59,781 nt of DNA from Streptomyces flavidovirens DSM 40150. Its GTDB lineage: Bacteria > Actinomycetota > Actinomycetes > Streptomycetales > Streptomycetaceae. The position numbers and the translations under genes were made by a program. Location of the stretch: the NCBI RefSeq assembly GCF_000429085.1, contig NZ_AUBE01000032.1, positions 1 to 59,781 on the forward strand. The letters run 5' to 3'. The notes beneath the pieces are model-generated. The model saw only the letters and a list, made by a program, of their open reading frames with translations. It ran no database searches and had not been told where the DNA came from. This document shows positions 8,497 through 15,448 of this stretch, in pieces (position 1 is the stretch's first letter; each line of letters starts with the position of its first letter).

Positions 8497-9186
8497 TCAG
8501 TGCTGGTAGCCGTAGACGCCGCGAGACTGGTCGCGCACGAGGCGGCCACCCTCGAGTTCGATGACGCGCTTGCGCATCTGGTCGACGATCTGCTGGTCGT
8601 GGGTCGCCATCACCACAGTGGTGCCGGTGCGGTTGATGCGGTCCAGCAGCTTCATGATGCCGACGGAGGTCTGCGGGTCGAGGTTGCCGGTCGGCTCGTC
8701 CGCGATCAGCAGCATCGGGCGGTTGACGAACGCCCTCGCGATCGCCACGCGCTGCTGCTCACCACCGGAGAGCTCACCGGGCATCCGGTCCTCCTTGCCG
8801 CCGAGGCCGACGAGATCGAGGACCTGGGGCACGGACTTGCGGATCTCTCCGCGCGACTTGCCGATGACTTCCTGCGCGAACGCGACATTTTCCCCAACGG
8901 TCTTGTTGGGGAGAAGCCGGAAGTCCTGGAAGACGGTGCCGAGCTGGCGCCGCATCTGCGGCACCTTCCAGTTGGACAGGCGCGCGAGGTCCTTGCCGAG
9001 GACGTGCACCATGCCGTGGCTGGCGCGCTCCTCACGCAGCAGCAGCCGCAGGAAGGTTGACTTGCCGGAGCCGGAAGAGCCCACGAGGAAGACGAATTCG
9101 CCCTTCTCGACCTCCAGGGAAACATCCCTGAGGGCGGGGCGGCTCTGCTTCGGGTAGGTCTTGGAGACGTTGTCGAATCGGATCAC
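8497..9186 (-). CDS. ftsE: Cell division ATP-binding protein FtsE
   Basis: 229 aa ABC ATPase of normal FtsE length. Walker A is GSSGSGKST (36-44), the ABC signature is LSGGEQQR (139-146), and Walker B is LLIADEP (159-165). It energises FtsX to control cell-wall hydrolases. The start is an ATG directly before IRFDNVSKTYPKQSRPAL, the conserved FtsE N-terminus. The 246 bp upstream, to the divergent small gene at 9433, must hold the ftsEX promoter. Confidence 0.97.
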   Translation of the reverse strand: MIRFDNVSKTYPKQSRPALRDVSLEVEKGEFVFLVGSSGSGKSTFLRLLLREERASHGMVHVLGKDLARLSNWKVPQMRRQLGTVFQDFRLLPNKTVGENVAFAQEVIGKSRGEIRKSVPQVLDLVGLGGKEDRMPGELSGGEQQRVAIARAFVNRPMLLIADEPTGNLDPQTSVGIMKLLDRINRTGTTVVMATHDQQIVDQMRKRVIELEGGRLVRDQSRGVYGYQH

Positions 9187-9432
9187 GGGTGCACCACGGT
9201 CGCCGGGAGTAGGTGAGCGTGACCATACGCGACGCGGGCACGGCCGCGCAGTCGGCGTCCTGCGATGGGCGTTTTATCACGGATCGGCGTTGCATTCCGA
9301 CCGGAAGGGAACGGCCGTAACACTGCGGGGCGCGCCGGAACCCGTGGGAGCTGGCACAGTGGGAGGGGGAACGGTCACGTTCCCCTGAGCGTTGGGCGGA
9401 GTGACAGGCGGCTCCGCCGCGCGGGAGGAGGA

Positions 9433-9633
9433 ATGCGCATGACCTATGACCGACTGGTGTGCGCGAACTGCGCGGCGCCTGTGAATCAGGGCCGCTGCCC
9501 GGTCTGCCGGGCCCACAGGGCGAGGATGCAGCAGGAGGGCGGCCCGCTGGGCGCGCTGAGTCCTGCGGCACTGGTGGCGCTCGTGGCGCTGCTGGTGGCG
9601 GCGGTGGCCCTGCTGGTGTACCAGACCGCGTAG
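9433..9633 (+). CDS. Small zinc-ribbon, single-pass membrane protein
   Basis: About 66 aa. Four cysteines in CANC and CPVCRAH form a likely zinc ribbon near residues 11-27. A C-terminal hydrophobic helix (AALVALVALLVAAVALLVY) anchors it, ending almost at the C-terminus. GGAGGAGG directly precedes ATG 9433; a second in-frame ATG at 9439 has better spacing, so the start is uncertain by two codons. It is divergent from ftsE and conserved beside it in streptomycetes as far as I know, but no function can be assigned. Confidence 0.75.
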   Translation: MRMTYDRLVCANCAAPVNQGRCPVCRAHRARMQQEGGPLGALSPAALVALVALLVAAVALLVYQTA

Positions 9634-9719
9634 TACCCGGCCCGGCCCTACCGCTCGGTACGCCGGTTTTTGCCGCTCATACGCTTCCACGGCCCTTCTG
9701 AGGGCCGGCGGGGCCAAAG

Positions 9720-9758
9720 AGAGGGGCCCGGAGCGCTCAGCGCGCTCCGGGCCCCTCT
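9720..9758. terminator. Strong bidirectional hairpin between convergent genes
   Basis: A 17-bp perfect stem (9720-9736 with 9742-9758) with a 5-nt loop lies between the convergent small membrane-protein gene and the LAxTG surface-protein gene. A smaller hairpin, GGCCCTT...AGGGCC, lies just before it (about 9691-9706) and may add to termination of the plus-strand transcript. Confidence 0.8.
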
Positions 9759-9774
9759 TGTGTGCCTAGCTGGT

Positions 9775-10608
9775 TCAGGCGACCGTACGGCCGTTGACCA
9801 GGCGCGGCAGCATGCGGAAGCCGATGCCACCCGCGATCATCGTCGCGGCACCGATCAGCAGGAACGAGGTCTGGGCGGCGCCCGTCGCGGCGAGCTCCTC
9901 CTTGGCCTTGCCCTGAGCCACCGGCTGGGAGCCGGCGCTGTCGGTGTCGGTGTTGTCCTCGCACTCGGCACCGTCGAGGTCGAGGGTGCAGGTGCCGGCG
10001 TCACCGTCGGTGCCGCCGTCGGAGCCACCGGTCACGGAGCCACCGTCGTCGGTGCCGCCGTTGCCGCCGCCACCGTTCTGGTTGCCGTTGTTGCCGCCGT
10101 TGCCGCCGTTGCCGTTACCGCCGTTGCCGCCGGTGCCGTTACCGCCGTTGCCACCCGGGTCGGTCGGGAGGTCCGGGTCGGTCGGGGTGCCGGGGTCCGT
10201 CGGGACGTCCGGGTCCGTCGGCGTACCCGGGTCGGTCGGAACGTCCGGGTCCGTCGGCGTACCGGGGTCCGTCGGGACATCCGGGTCCGTCGGCGTACCC
10301 GGGTCGGTCGGAACGTCCGGGTCCGTCGGCGTACCGGGGTCCGTCGGGACATCCGGGTCGGCCGGGGTGCCCGGGTCGGCCGGGACGTCCGGGTCGGCCG
10401 GCGTACCCGGGTCCGCCGGGGTGCCGGGGTCGGCGGCGACGGCGATGTCGAGGCCTTCCTTGTCGACGCTGGCGTCGGCGCTCAGGCCGGCCACGTCGAC
10501 GCCGATGCCGACGGCCGAAGCGGCGCCCGCGGCGGTCAGCGAGGCACCGGCGGCGATCACCGCACCGGCTGCTATACGCGCAACGCGGATCCGCGTCTTC
10601 TTGGTCAT
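9775..10608 (-). CDS. Secreted LAxTG-anchored surface protein with Pro-Asp repeat stalk
   Basis: 277 aa. ATG 10608 begins a twin-basic signal peptide (MTKKTRIRVARIAAGAVIAA...) ending near AASA. A short unique domain is followed by a stalk of 12-residue units such as DPGTPTDPDVPT (about seven, DNA 10165-10440), then an Asn/Gly-rich stretch. After a two-cysteine segment (CTLDLDGAEC) comes the cell-wall sorting signal: LAATG (239-243), a hydrophobic helix and a basic tail (RMLPRLVNGR). LAxTG is the motif cleaved by class E sortases of Streptomyces, so the protein is probably linked to peptidoglycan. The long proline-rich stalk would push the N-terminal part away from the wall. No known adhesin or enzyme domain is visible. 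The ribosome site is a weak GGGGG stretch. Confidence 0.85.
   Translation of the reverse strand: MTKKTRIRVARIAAGAVIAAGASLTAAGAASAVGIGVDVAGLSADASVDKEGLDIAVAADPGTPADPGTPADPDVPADPGTPADPDVPTDPGTPTDPDVPTDPGTPTDPDVPTDPGTPTDPDVPTDPGTPTDPDVPTDPGTPTDPDLPTDPGGNGGNGTGGNGGNGNGGNGGNNGNQNGGGGNGGTDDGGSVTGGSDGGTDGDAGTCTLDLDGAECEDNTDTDSAGSQPVAQGKAKEELAATGAAQTSFLLIGAATMIAGGIGFRMLPRLVNGRTVA
10165..10440. repeat. In-frame tandem repeat encoding the Pro-Asp stalk
   Basis: Roughly 36-bp units, each encoding 12 residues, are repeated about seven times in the surface-protein gene. The inner copies are almost identical in DNA, for example GTCCGTCGGCGTACC recurring. The outer copies encode Ala instead of Thr at the variable position. 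This type of array changes copy number by recombination or replication slippage. Confidence 0.9.
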
Positions 10609-10824
10609 CTGCTTGCTACCCCCAGTAGCTGAATTCGTGAGTGGAGCAGCGCAAGGGGCGACAGACACTGGGGGTTTGTAAATTCCCCCGGTCACACACG
10701 CCCCAGAGATACGCATGCCGCGCGTCAGCTTTGCCACTTTTAAAGGGAGCGTCAAGGTCATTCCGGGTGCGATGTCCGGATTGCAGGCACTTGCCCGTCG
10801 TACGGGAATACGACTGTGACACAA

Positions 10825-10859
10825 AACGCAACTGCCGCCTCTTCGGCGGCAGTTGCGTT
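10825..10859 (-). terminator. prfB terminator
   Basis: A 15-bp perfect stem (10825-10839 with 10845-10859) with loop TCTTC, followed on the minus strand by TTTTGTG. It starts 17 nt after the prfB stop codon. This is one of the clearest intrinsic terminators in the window. Confidence 0.9.
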
Positions 10860-10875
10860 GTCGACAAAGCGAGCT

Positions 10876-11982
10876 TTACTTCTCCTGCTGCTTGCGCCAG
10901 CGAATTCCGGCTTCCAGAAAGCCGTCGATCTCGCCGTCGAGAACCGCCTGCGGGTTGCCGACCTCGAACTCCGTACGCAGGTCCTTGACCATCTGGTAGG
11001 GGTGCAGGACGTACGAACGCATCTGGTTGCCCCAGGAGTTGCCGCCGTCGCCCTTGAGCGAGTCCATCAGCGCCTGCTCCTCCTGGCGGCGGCGCTCAAG
11101 GAGCTTCGCCTGGAGGACGTTCATGGCGCTCGCCTTGTTCTGGATCTGCGAGCGCTCGTTCTGGCAGGAGACGACGATGCCGGTCGGAATGTGCGTCAGA
11201 CGGACGGCGGAGTCCGTGGTGTTGACGCCCTGGCCGCCGGGGCCGGACGCGCGGTAGACGTCGACCCGCAGCTCGGACTCGTCGATCTCGATGTGGTCGG
11301 TCTTCTCGACGACCGGCAGCACCTCGACGCCCGCGAAGGACGTCTGGCGGCGGCCCTGGTTGTCGAAGGGGGAGATGCGGACGAGGCGGTGCGTGCCCTG
11401 CTCCACGGAGAGCGTTCCGTAGGCGTACGGCGCCTTGACGACGAAGGTGGCGGACTTGATGCCGGCCTCTTCGGCGTACGACGTCTCGTAGACCTCGCTG
11501 GCGTATCCGTGGCGCTCGGCCCAGCGCAGGTACATGCGCATCAGCCGCTCGGCGAAGTCGGAGGCGTCGACGCCACCGGCCTCGGCGCGGATGTTGACCA
11601 GGGCCTCGCGCTCGTCGTACTTGCCGGACAGGAGCGTGCGTACTTCCATCTCGTCCAGCGCCTTGCGGACGGAAAGAAGCTCGGCCTCCGCCTCCACGAG
11701 GGTGTCGGCGTCGTCCTCCATCTCGGCGAGCTCGAAGAGCACCGAAAGATCATCGATCCGGCTGCGGAGCGCCTCGGTCTTGCGCAGCTCGGCCTGGAGG
11801 TGGGAGAGCTTGCTCGTGATCTTCTGCGCGGCCTCCGGGTCGTCCCACAGGGACGGGGCCGCGGCCTGCTCCTCGAGCACGGCGATATCGGCCCTCATCC
11901 TGTCGAGGTCCAGGACGGCCTCGATCGACCCCATGGTCGAGGAGAGGGACTTGAGCTCTTCGGATACATCGACGACTGCCAC
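10876..11982 (-). CDS. prfB: Peptide chain release factor 2
   Basis: 368 aa. The stop-codon recognition tripeptide SPF is at 204-206 and the hydrolysis motif GGQ at 249-251 (ASGPGGQGVNTTDSAV). RF2 terminates translation at UGA and UAA. SPF rather than PxT identifies RF2 and not RF1. The frame is continuous, so the programmed +1 frameshift that controls RF2 in E. coli is absent. It lies 70 bp downstream of pkaB on the same strand and ends in a strong hairpin. Confidence 0.97.
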   Translation of the reverse strand: MAVVDVSEELKSLSSTMGSIEAVLDLDRMRADIAVLEEQAAAPSLWDDPEAAQKITSKLSHLQAELRKTEALRSRIDDLSVLFELAEMEDDADTLVEAEAELLSVRKALDEMEVRTLLSGKYDEREALVNIRAEAGGVDASDFAERLMRMYLRWAERHGYASEVYETSYAEEAGIKSATFVVKAPYAYGTLSVEQGTHRLVRISPFDNQGRRQTSFAGVEVLPVVEKTDHIEIDESELRVDVYRASGPGGQGVNTTDSAVRLTHIPTGIVVSCQNERSQIQNKASAMNVLQAKLLERRRQEEQALMDSLKGDGGNSWGNQMRSYVLHPYQMVKDLRTEFEVGNPQAVLDGEIDGFLEAGIRWRKQQEK

Positions 11983-12052
11983 GGGTCCAGCGTAACGGCT
12001 GGGCGGCCGTACCTTCCCCTCCCCCGGAAGAGCGCCTTGTCACTCCACCGGG

Positions 12053-13306
12053 CTACGGCTGCGCCGGAGACGACTGCTCGCTGTCCTGCGGGGCCTGGTC
12101 CGCCCCCTCCCCCGTCGCGGCCAGCCAGCCGCCCACGCCTATCGCGGCGGCCACCAGGACCGCGGCCCCGCCGAGCACCAGGCGCCGCCTGCGTACGGCG
12201 TCCGACTTGTGGCGGGCCGAGCCGGGGCGGCGCTCGCCCGCCGCCCGGGGGGCGCGCGCCGTGCCGCGGGCGCCGCCGGCCAGCTCGTCCGGGGCGGGGA
12301 CGCGCATGCTCGTGTGGGTGTCGCGGCTGGAGTCCGGGGCGGAGCCGCGCACCAGCGGGACGACGCCGCGGCGGTGCGGCTCGTCGGGGGTGACGGGCTG
12401 CGGCTCGTCGTACGCCGGATACGCCGGGTACTCCGTCTCCTCTTCCTCCGCGCCCGGCTCGTCGACGTCCAGCGGCGGCATTCCGGCGAGAAGCGGGAGC
12501 TGGTCGCGCAGCCGGGCGGAGAGCTCGGACGCGCGCAGCCGGGACGCCGGAGCCTTCGCGAGGCACTGCACGAGGAGCTGCCACAGCTCCTCGGGGATGC
12601 CCGGCAGAGGAACAACGGTTTCGGTGACATGACGGCGCAGTACGGCGCCGGGGTGGCCGCCGCCGAAGGGTGTGAAGCCCGCGAGCAGCTCGTACAGCAC
12701 GGTCGCCAGGGCGTAGATGTCGACGGCGGCGCGGGGCGGCAGGCCCTCGACGATCTCGGGGGCGAGGTAGTCCGGCGTACCGATGATCTTCGTCGCGCGG
12801 GTGCGGCGCGGGGTGTCGATCAGCTTGGCGACGCCGAAGTCGGTCAGCAGCGCGGGATGCGCGCCGCCGGGCCCGAGCGGCCCTTCCATGTCCAGCAGGA
12901 TGTTCTCCGGCTTCACATCCCGGTGTACGACGCCGGCCGCGTGCGCGGCGGCGAGCCCGTCGGCGACATCCGCGGCGATCGCGACGGCCGCCTCGGGCGC
13001 CAGGCGCCGCTCACGGTCGAGCCGCGTCCGCAGATCCGTACCCCGTACGAGATCCATCACCAGGGCGAGATCGGTGCCGTCCACGACGAGGTCGCGGACG
13101 CCGACGACGCGGGGGTGGTCGAGTCCGAGCAGCGCGGTGCGCTCCTGGACGAAGCGTCCGACGAGCTCCTGGTCGGACGCGAGGTCCTCACGCAGGAGCT
13201 TGATGGCGACAGGGCCCTCGGGCCCCTCACCGAGCCACACCGTGCCGGCACTGCCCCGTCCAAGGATCTGGTGGGCCGTGTACCGGCTGCCGATTTTCCG
13301 TGCCAA
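12053..13306 (-). CDS. pkaB: Ser/Thr protein kinase PkaB
   Basis: 417 aa. The kinase domain occupies about residues 8-270: glycine loop GRGSAGTV (16-23), catalytic Lys36 in VAIK, HRD 128-130 in VVHRDVKPEN, DFG 156-158, and APE 182-184. A Pro/Glu/Arg-rich juxtamembrane linker follows, then one transmembrane helix (about 372-392) and a short polar extracellular tail. It is thus a membrane kinase with almost no sensor domain. Length and position beside prfB and a second kinase match the pkaB/pkaA pair described in Streptomyces coelicolor. It is separated from pkaA by 137 bp that contain a hairpin. Confidence 0.9.
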   Translation of the reverse strand: MARKIGSRYTAHQILGRGSAGTVWLGEGPEGPVAIKLLREDLASDQELVGRFVQERTALLGLDHPRVVGVRDLVVDGTDLALVMDLVRGTDLRTRLDRERRLAPEAAVAIAADVADGLAAAHAAGVVHRDVKPENILLDMEGPLGPGGAHPALLTDFGVAKLIDTPRRTRATKIIGTPDYLAPEIVEGLPPRAAVDIYALATVLYELLAGFTPFGGGHPGAVLRRHVTETVVPLPGIPEELWQLLVQCLAKAPASRLRASELSARLRDQLPLLAGMPPLDVDEPGAEEEETEYPAYPAYDEPQPVTPDEPHRRGVVPLVRGSAPDSSRDTHTSMRVPAPDELAGGARGTARAPRAAGERRPGSARHKSDAVRRRRLVLGGAAVLVAAAIGVGGWLAATGEGADQAPQDSEQSSPAQP

Positions 13307-13384
13307 GACTGCTCCCTCAGCGGCTGACGGTCGCCCTGAGGCTACGCGGCTGACAGGGCGTCCGGTGCCCGGTATCGCGTCAAC

Positions 13385-13423
13385 GTCGACTCCTGGGGGT
13401 GAAATCCACCCCCAGAAGTCGAC
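13385..13423 (-). terminator. Terminator or attenuator between pkaA and pkaB
   Basis: GTCGACT (13385-13391) and CTGGGGGTG pair with CACCCCCAG and AGTCGAC (13407-13423), giving a 17-bp stem with one mismatch and a 5-nt loop. It lies about 20 nt past the pkaA stop codon, before pkaB on the same strand. It should end most pkaA transcripts, so pkaB probably has its own promoter in the remaining gap. Confidence 0.75.
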
Positions 13424-13443
13424 AAATCAACGAACTCGCCCGC

Positions 13444-15069
13444 TCACGCGCCGCTGGGCCCGCCGAGATCGCGCACGAATTTCGAAACGCTGTCGATCAC
13501 GTCACCGATCTGGGCGAAGAAGCCCTTCGTCGTGCCGATCCACTCCTGAAGCCCGGAGAACTCCCAGATCAGCCAGGACGCCACGAACAGCAGGACGAGC
13601 GTGAACAGGCAGCCCTTCAGACAGCCCAGGCCCGGAATCCGCATCGGATTGGCACTGCGGCGGCGCGGCTCGCGGGGCTCGCGCGGCGGACGCGGAGCCG
13701 GCTGGGCGGGCTGCCGCGGCGGCGCGTACCGCTGCTGCGGGGGCGGCGCCTGGGGCTGCTGGTGCTGCGGCGGGGGCGGCGGGGCGTACCGCTGCGGCTG
13801 CTGTGGACGCTGTTGCTGCTGCCGCTGCGGGGGCTGCTGCGGCTGGCGCTGGGGGCGGCGGCGCAGCGGGTCCTGGCTCGGGTCGAGGTACTGGACCTGC
13901 GTCTGCTCGTTGCGGTCGCGGGCGGCCCGTAGCTGGTTCTGCCAGGGGTGCGGGTCCTCGGGGTTCGCGCCACCGGGTACGCCGTCGGGGCGCGGCGGCA
14001 CGGGCGGCATGACGGCGGTCGGGTCGGCGGCGCCGGGGCCGCCGTACTGTCCGCCGCCGGTCGACGGCAGGACGCTGGTCGCGGCGGCCGGGTCGTACGA
14101 TCCGGCGTTGCCCGGCAGGACCTGCGTCGGATCGGCGGCTCCGGGGACCGGCGCGGGGGCGGGGTCGGGCGCGAGCAGCGCGCCGACACCCATGGCCGCC
14201 TCGACCTGGGCGGACGACGAATGCACGCCGACGCCTGCGGCGACGGTGCGCAGGGCGCGGGCGAGGTTCTCGGCGCTGGGCCGCTCGTCCGGTTCCTTGC
14301 GCAGGCAGCGCTCTATGACCGTCCACAGCGGCTCGGGGACGGTGGTGGGCCGGCGGGGCTCCTCGCTCAAATGGCGGTGGAGCACTTCCAGCGCCGAGCT
14401 CCCCGCGAACGGCGGACGCCCCGTGACCAGCTCGTACAGCAGAATTCCCGCGCCGTAAATATCGACGGCGGACGTCTGCGGCCGTCCCTCGGCGGACTCG
14501 GGGGCGACGTAGGCGGGCGTACCGACGAACTCGTGGGTCCTGGTGAGTCCCGGAGAGTCGGCGAGGCGCGCGATGCCGAAGTCGGTGAGCATCGGATGCA
14601 TCTGGCCGTCACGCTCGTCGAGCAGCACATTCGCCGGCTTGAGGTCGCGGTGGACGACGCCGTCGGCGTGGCTGGCGGCGAGGGCGTCCGCGATCTGCGC
14701 GGTGAGCAAAGAGGCGGCGACCGGCGAGAACGGACCGTTCTCCCGCAGATAGCGGTGCAGGTCGGGCCCGTCGACAAGATCCATCACCAGCGCGAGCAGA
14801 TCCCCCTCGACCACAAGGTCACGGGTCCGCACGATGTTGGGATGCGTGAGCCGCAGCAGAACGGACCGCTCACGCAGAAAACGCATCACCACATCGGCGT
14901 CGTTGGCGAGCTCCTCCTTGAGGACCTTGATCGCGACGGTCTCGCCGGGCTGGCCGGCCACGGCCGCCTCGGCGCCCGCGGTCTCACGCTGGCGGGCTCG
15001 CCAGACGGTGCCCGTGGCGCCGCGCCCGAGCGGCTCCTCGAGCAGGTATTTGCTGCCTACCGGCCGCAC
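13444..15069 (-). CDS. pkaA: Ser/Thr protein kinase PkaA
   Basis: 541 aa from GTG 15069, chosen because GGGAG lies 8 nt upstream and the product begins with VGSKYLLEEPLGRGATGTVW, the usual kinase N-terminus. An open frame continues to 15246 without support. Kinase residues: Lys48, HRD 140-142 (VVHRDLKPAN), DFG 163-165, APE 189-191. A long Pro/Gln/Arg-rich low-complexity linker (about 270-475) precedes a single C-terminal transmembrane helix (CLFTLVLLFVASWLIW) and a 40-residue tail. It matches Streptomyces PkaA in length and location. It is divergent from the FHA-FtsK gene; FHA domains bind phosphothreonine, so that protein is a natural candidate substrate or partner. Confidence 0.9.
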   Translation of the reverse strand: MRPVGSKYLLEEPLGRGATGTVWRARQRETAGAEAAVAGQPGETVAIKVLKEELANDADVVMRFLRERSVLLRLTHPNIVRTRDLVVEGDLLALVMDLVDGPDLHRYLRENGPFSPVAASLLTAQIADALAASHADGVVHRDLKPANVLLDERDGQMHPMLTDFGIARLADSPGLTRTHEFVGTPAYVAPESAEGRPQTSAVDIYGAGILLYELVTGRPPFAGSSALEVLHRHLSEEPRRPTTVPEPLWTVIERCLRKEPDERPSAENLARALRTVAAGVGVHSSSAQVEAAMGVGALLAPDPAPAPVPGAADPTQVLPGNAGSYDPAAATSVLPSTGGGQYGGPGAADPTAVMPPVPPRPDGVPGGANPEDPHPWQNQLRAARDRNEQTQVQYLDPSQDPLRRRPQRQPQQPPQRQQQQRPQQPQRYAPPPPPQHQQPQAPPPQQRYAPPRQPAQPAPRPPREPREPRRRSANPMRIPGLGCLKGCLFTLVLLFVASWLIWEFSGLQEWIGTTKGFFAQIGDVIDSVSKFVRDLGGPSGA

Positions 15070-15448
15070 GTCATGCGCTCCCTGCTGCTCGTGATCCTCG
15101 TGGTGGTTCCGACCCACTGTAGTGCCGTCCGCCCGCCTCCCACCGGGGCGCGGCCGGGCCGCGTACCGAGGGTAGACGCGCTCCCCATACGGATGGTTGC
15201 CGAACGCGCGTGCCGCATATGTCGAAGTCTGCACTTTTACGCCCACAGCCGACCATTCAAGATCACTTGAAGGTGGGCGGCGGGCATGTTGTCAGTGGCA
15301 GGTGCGAGGATGCCTGCAGCACGGACTGTGGGGTCGGGATTGCCGCACACGTGCCGACCTGAACCGGACGACGCGTCCGTGCCGGGTGGGGGGAATCACA
15401 GGGCGCCACCCCTGCCGGGCACTTCGCGCAGAAGGGACCGCTGACGCG
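15070..15448. promoter_or_regulatory. Divergent intergenic region, pkaA / FHA-FtsK gene, with a 16-bp palindrome
   Basis: 379 bp without a supported gene, although open frames run into it from both sides. It must hold the promoters of both divergent genes. The clearest element is a perfect inverted repeat at 15256-15271, TTCAAG-ATCA-CTTGAA, which looks like a dimeric regulator site. I cannot place -10/-35 elements with confidence. Confidence 0.5.

Noticed and set aside
10876..11982. Programmed frameshift in prfB
   Set aside because: The RF2 frame is continuous from the start codon, with no internal in-frame TGA or slippery CTTTGA near codon 25.
13444..15246. Longer PkaA starting at 15246
   Set aside because: The added 59 residues are unlike kinase N-termini, and GTG 15069 has a good ribosome site directly before the conserved start.
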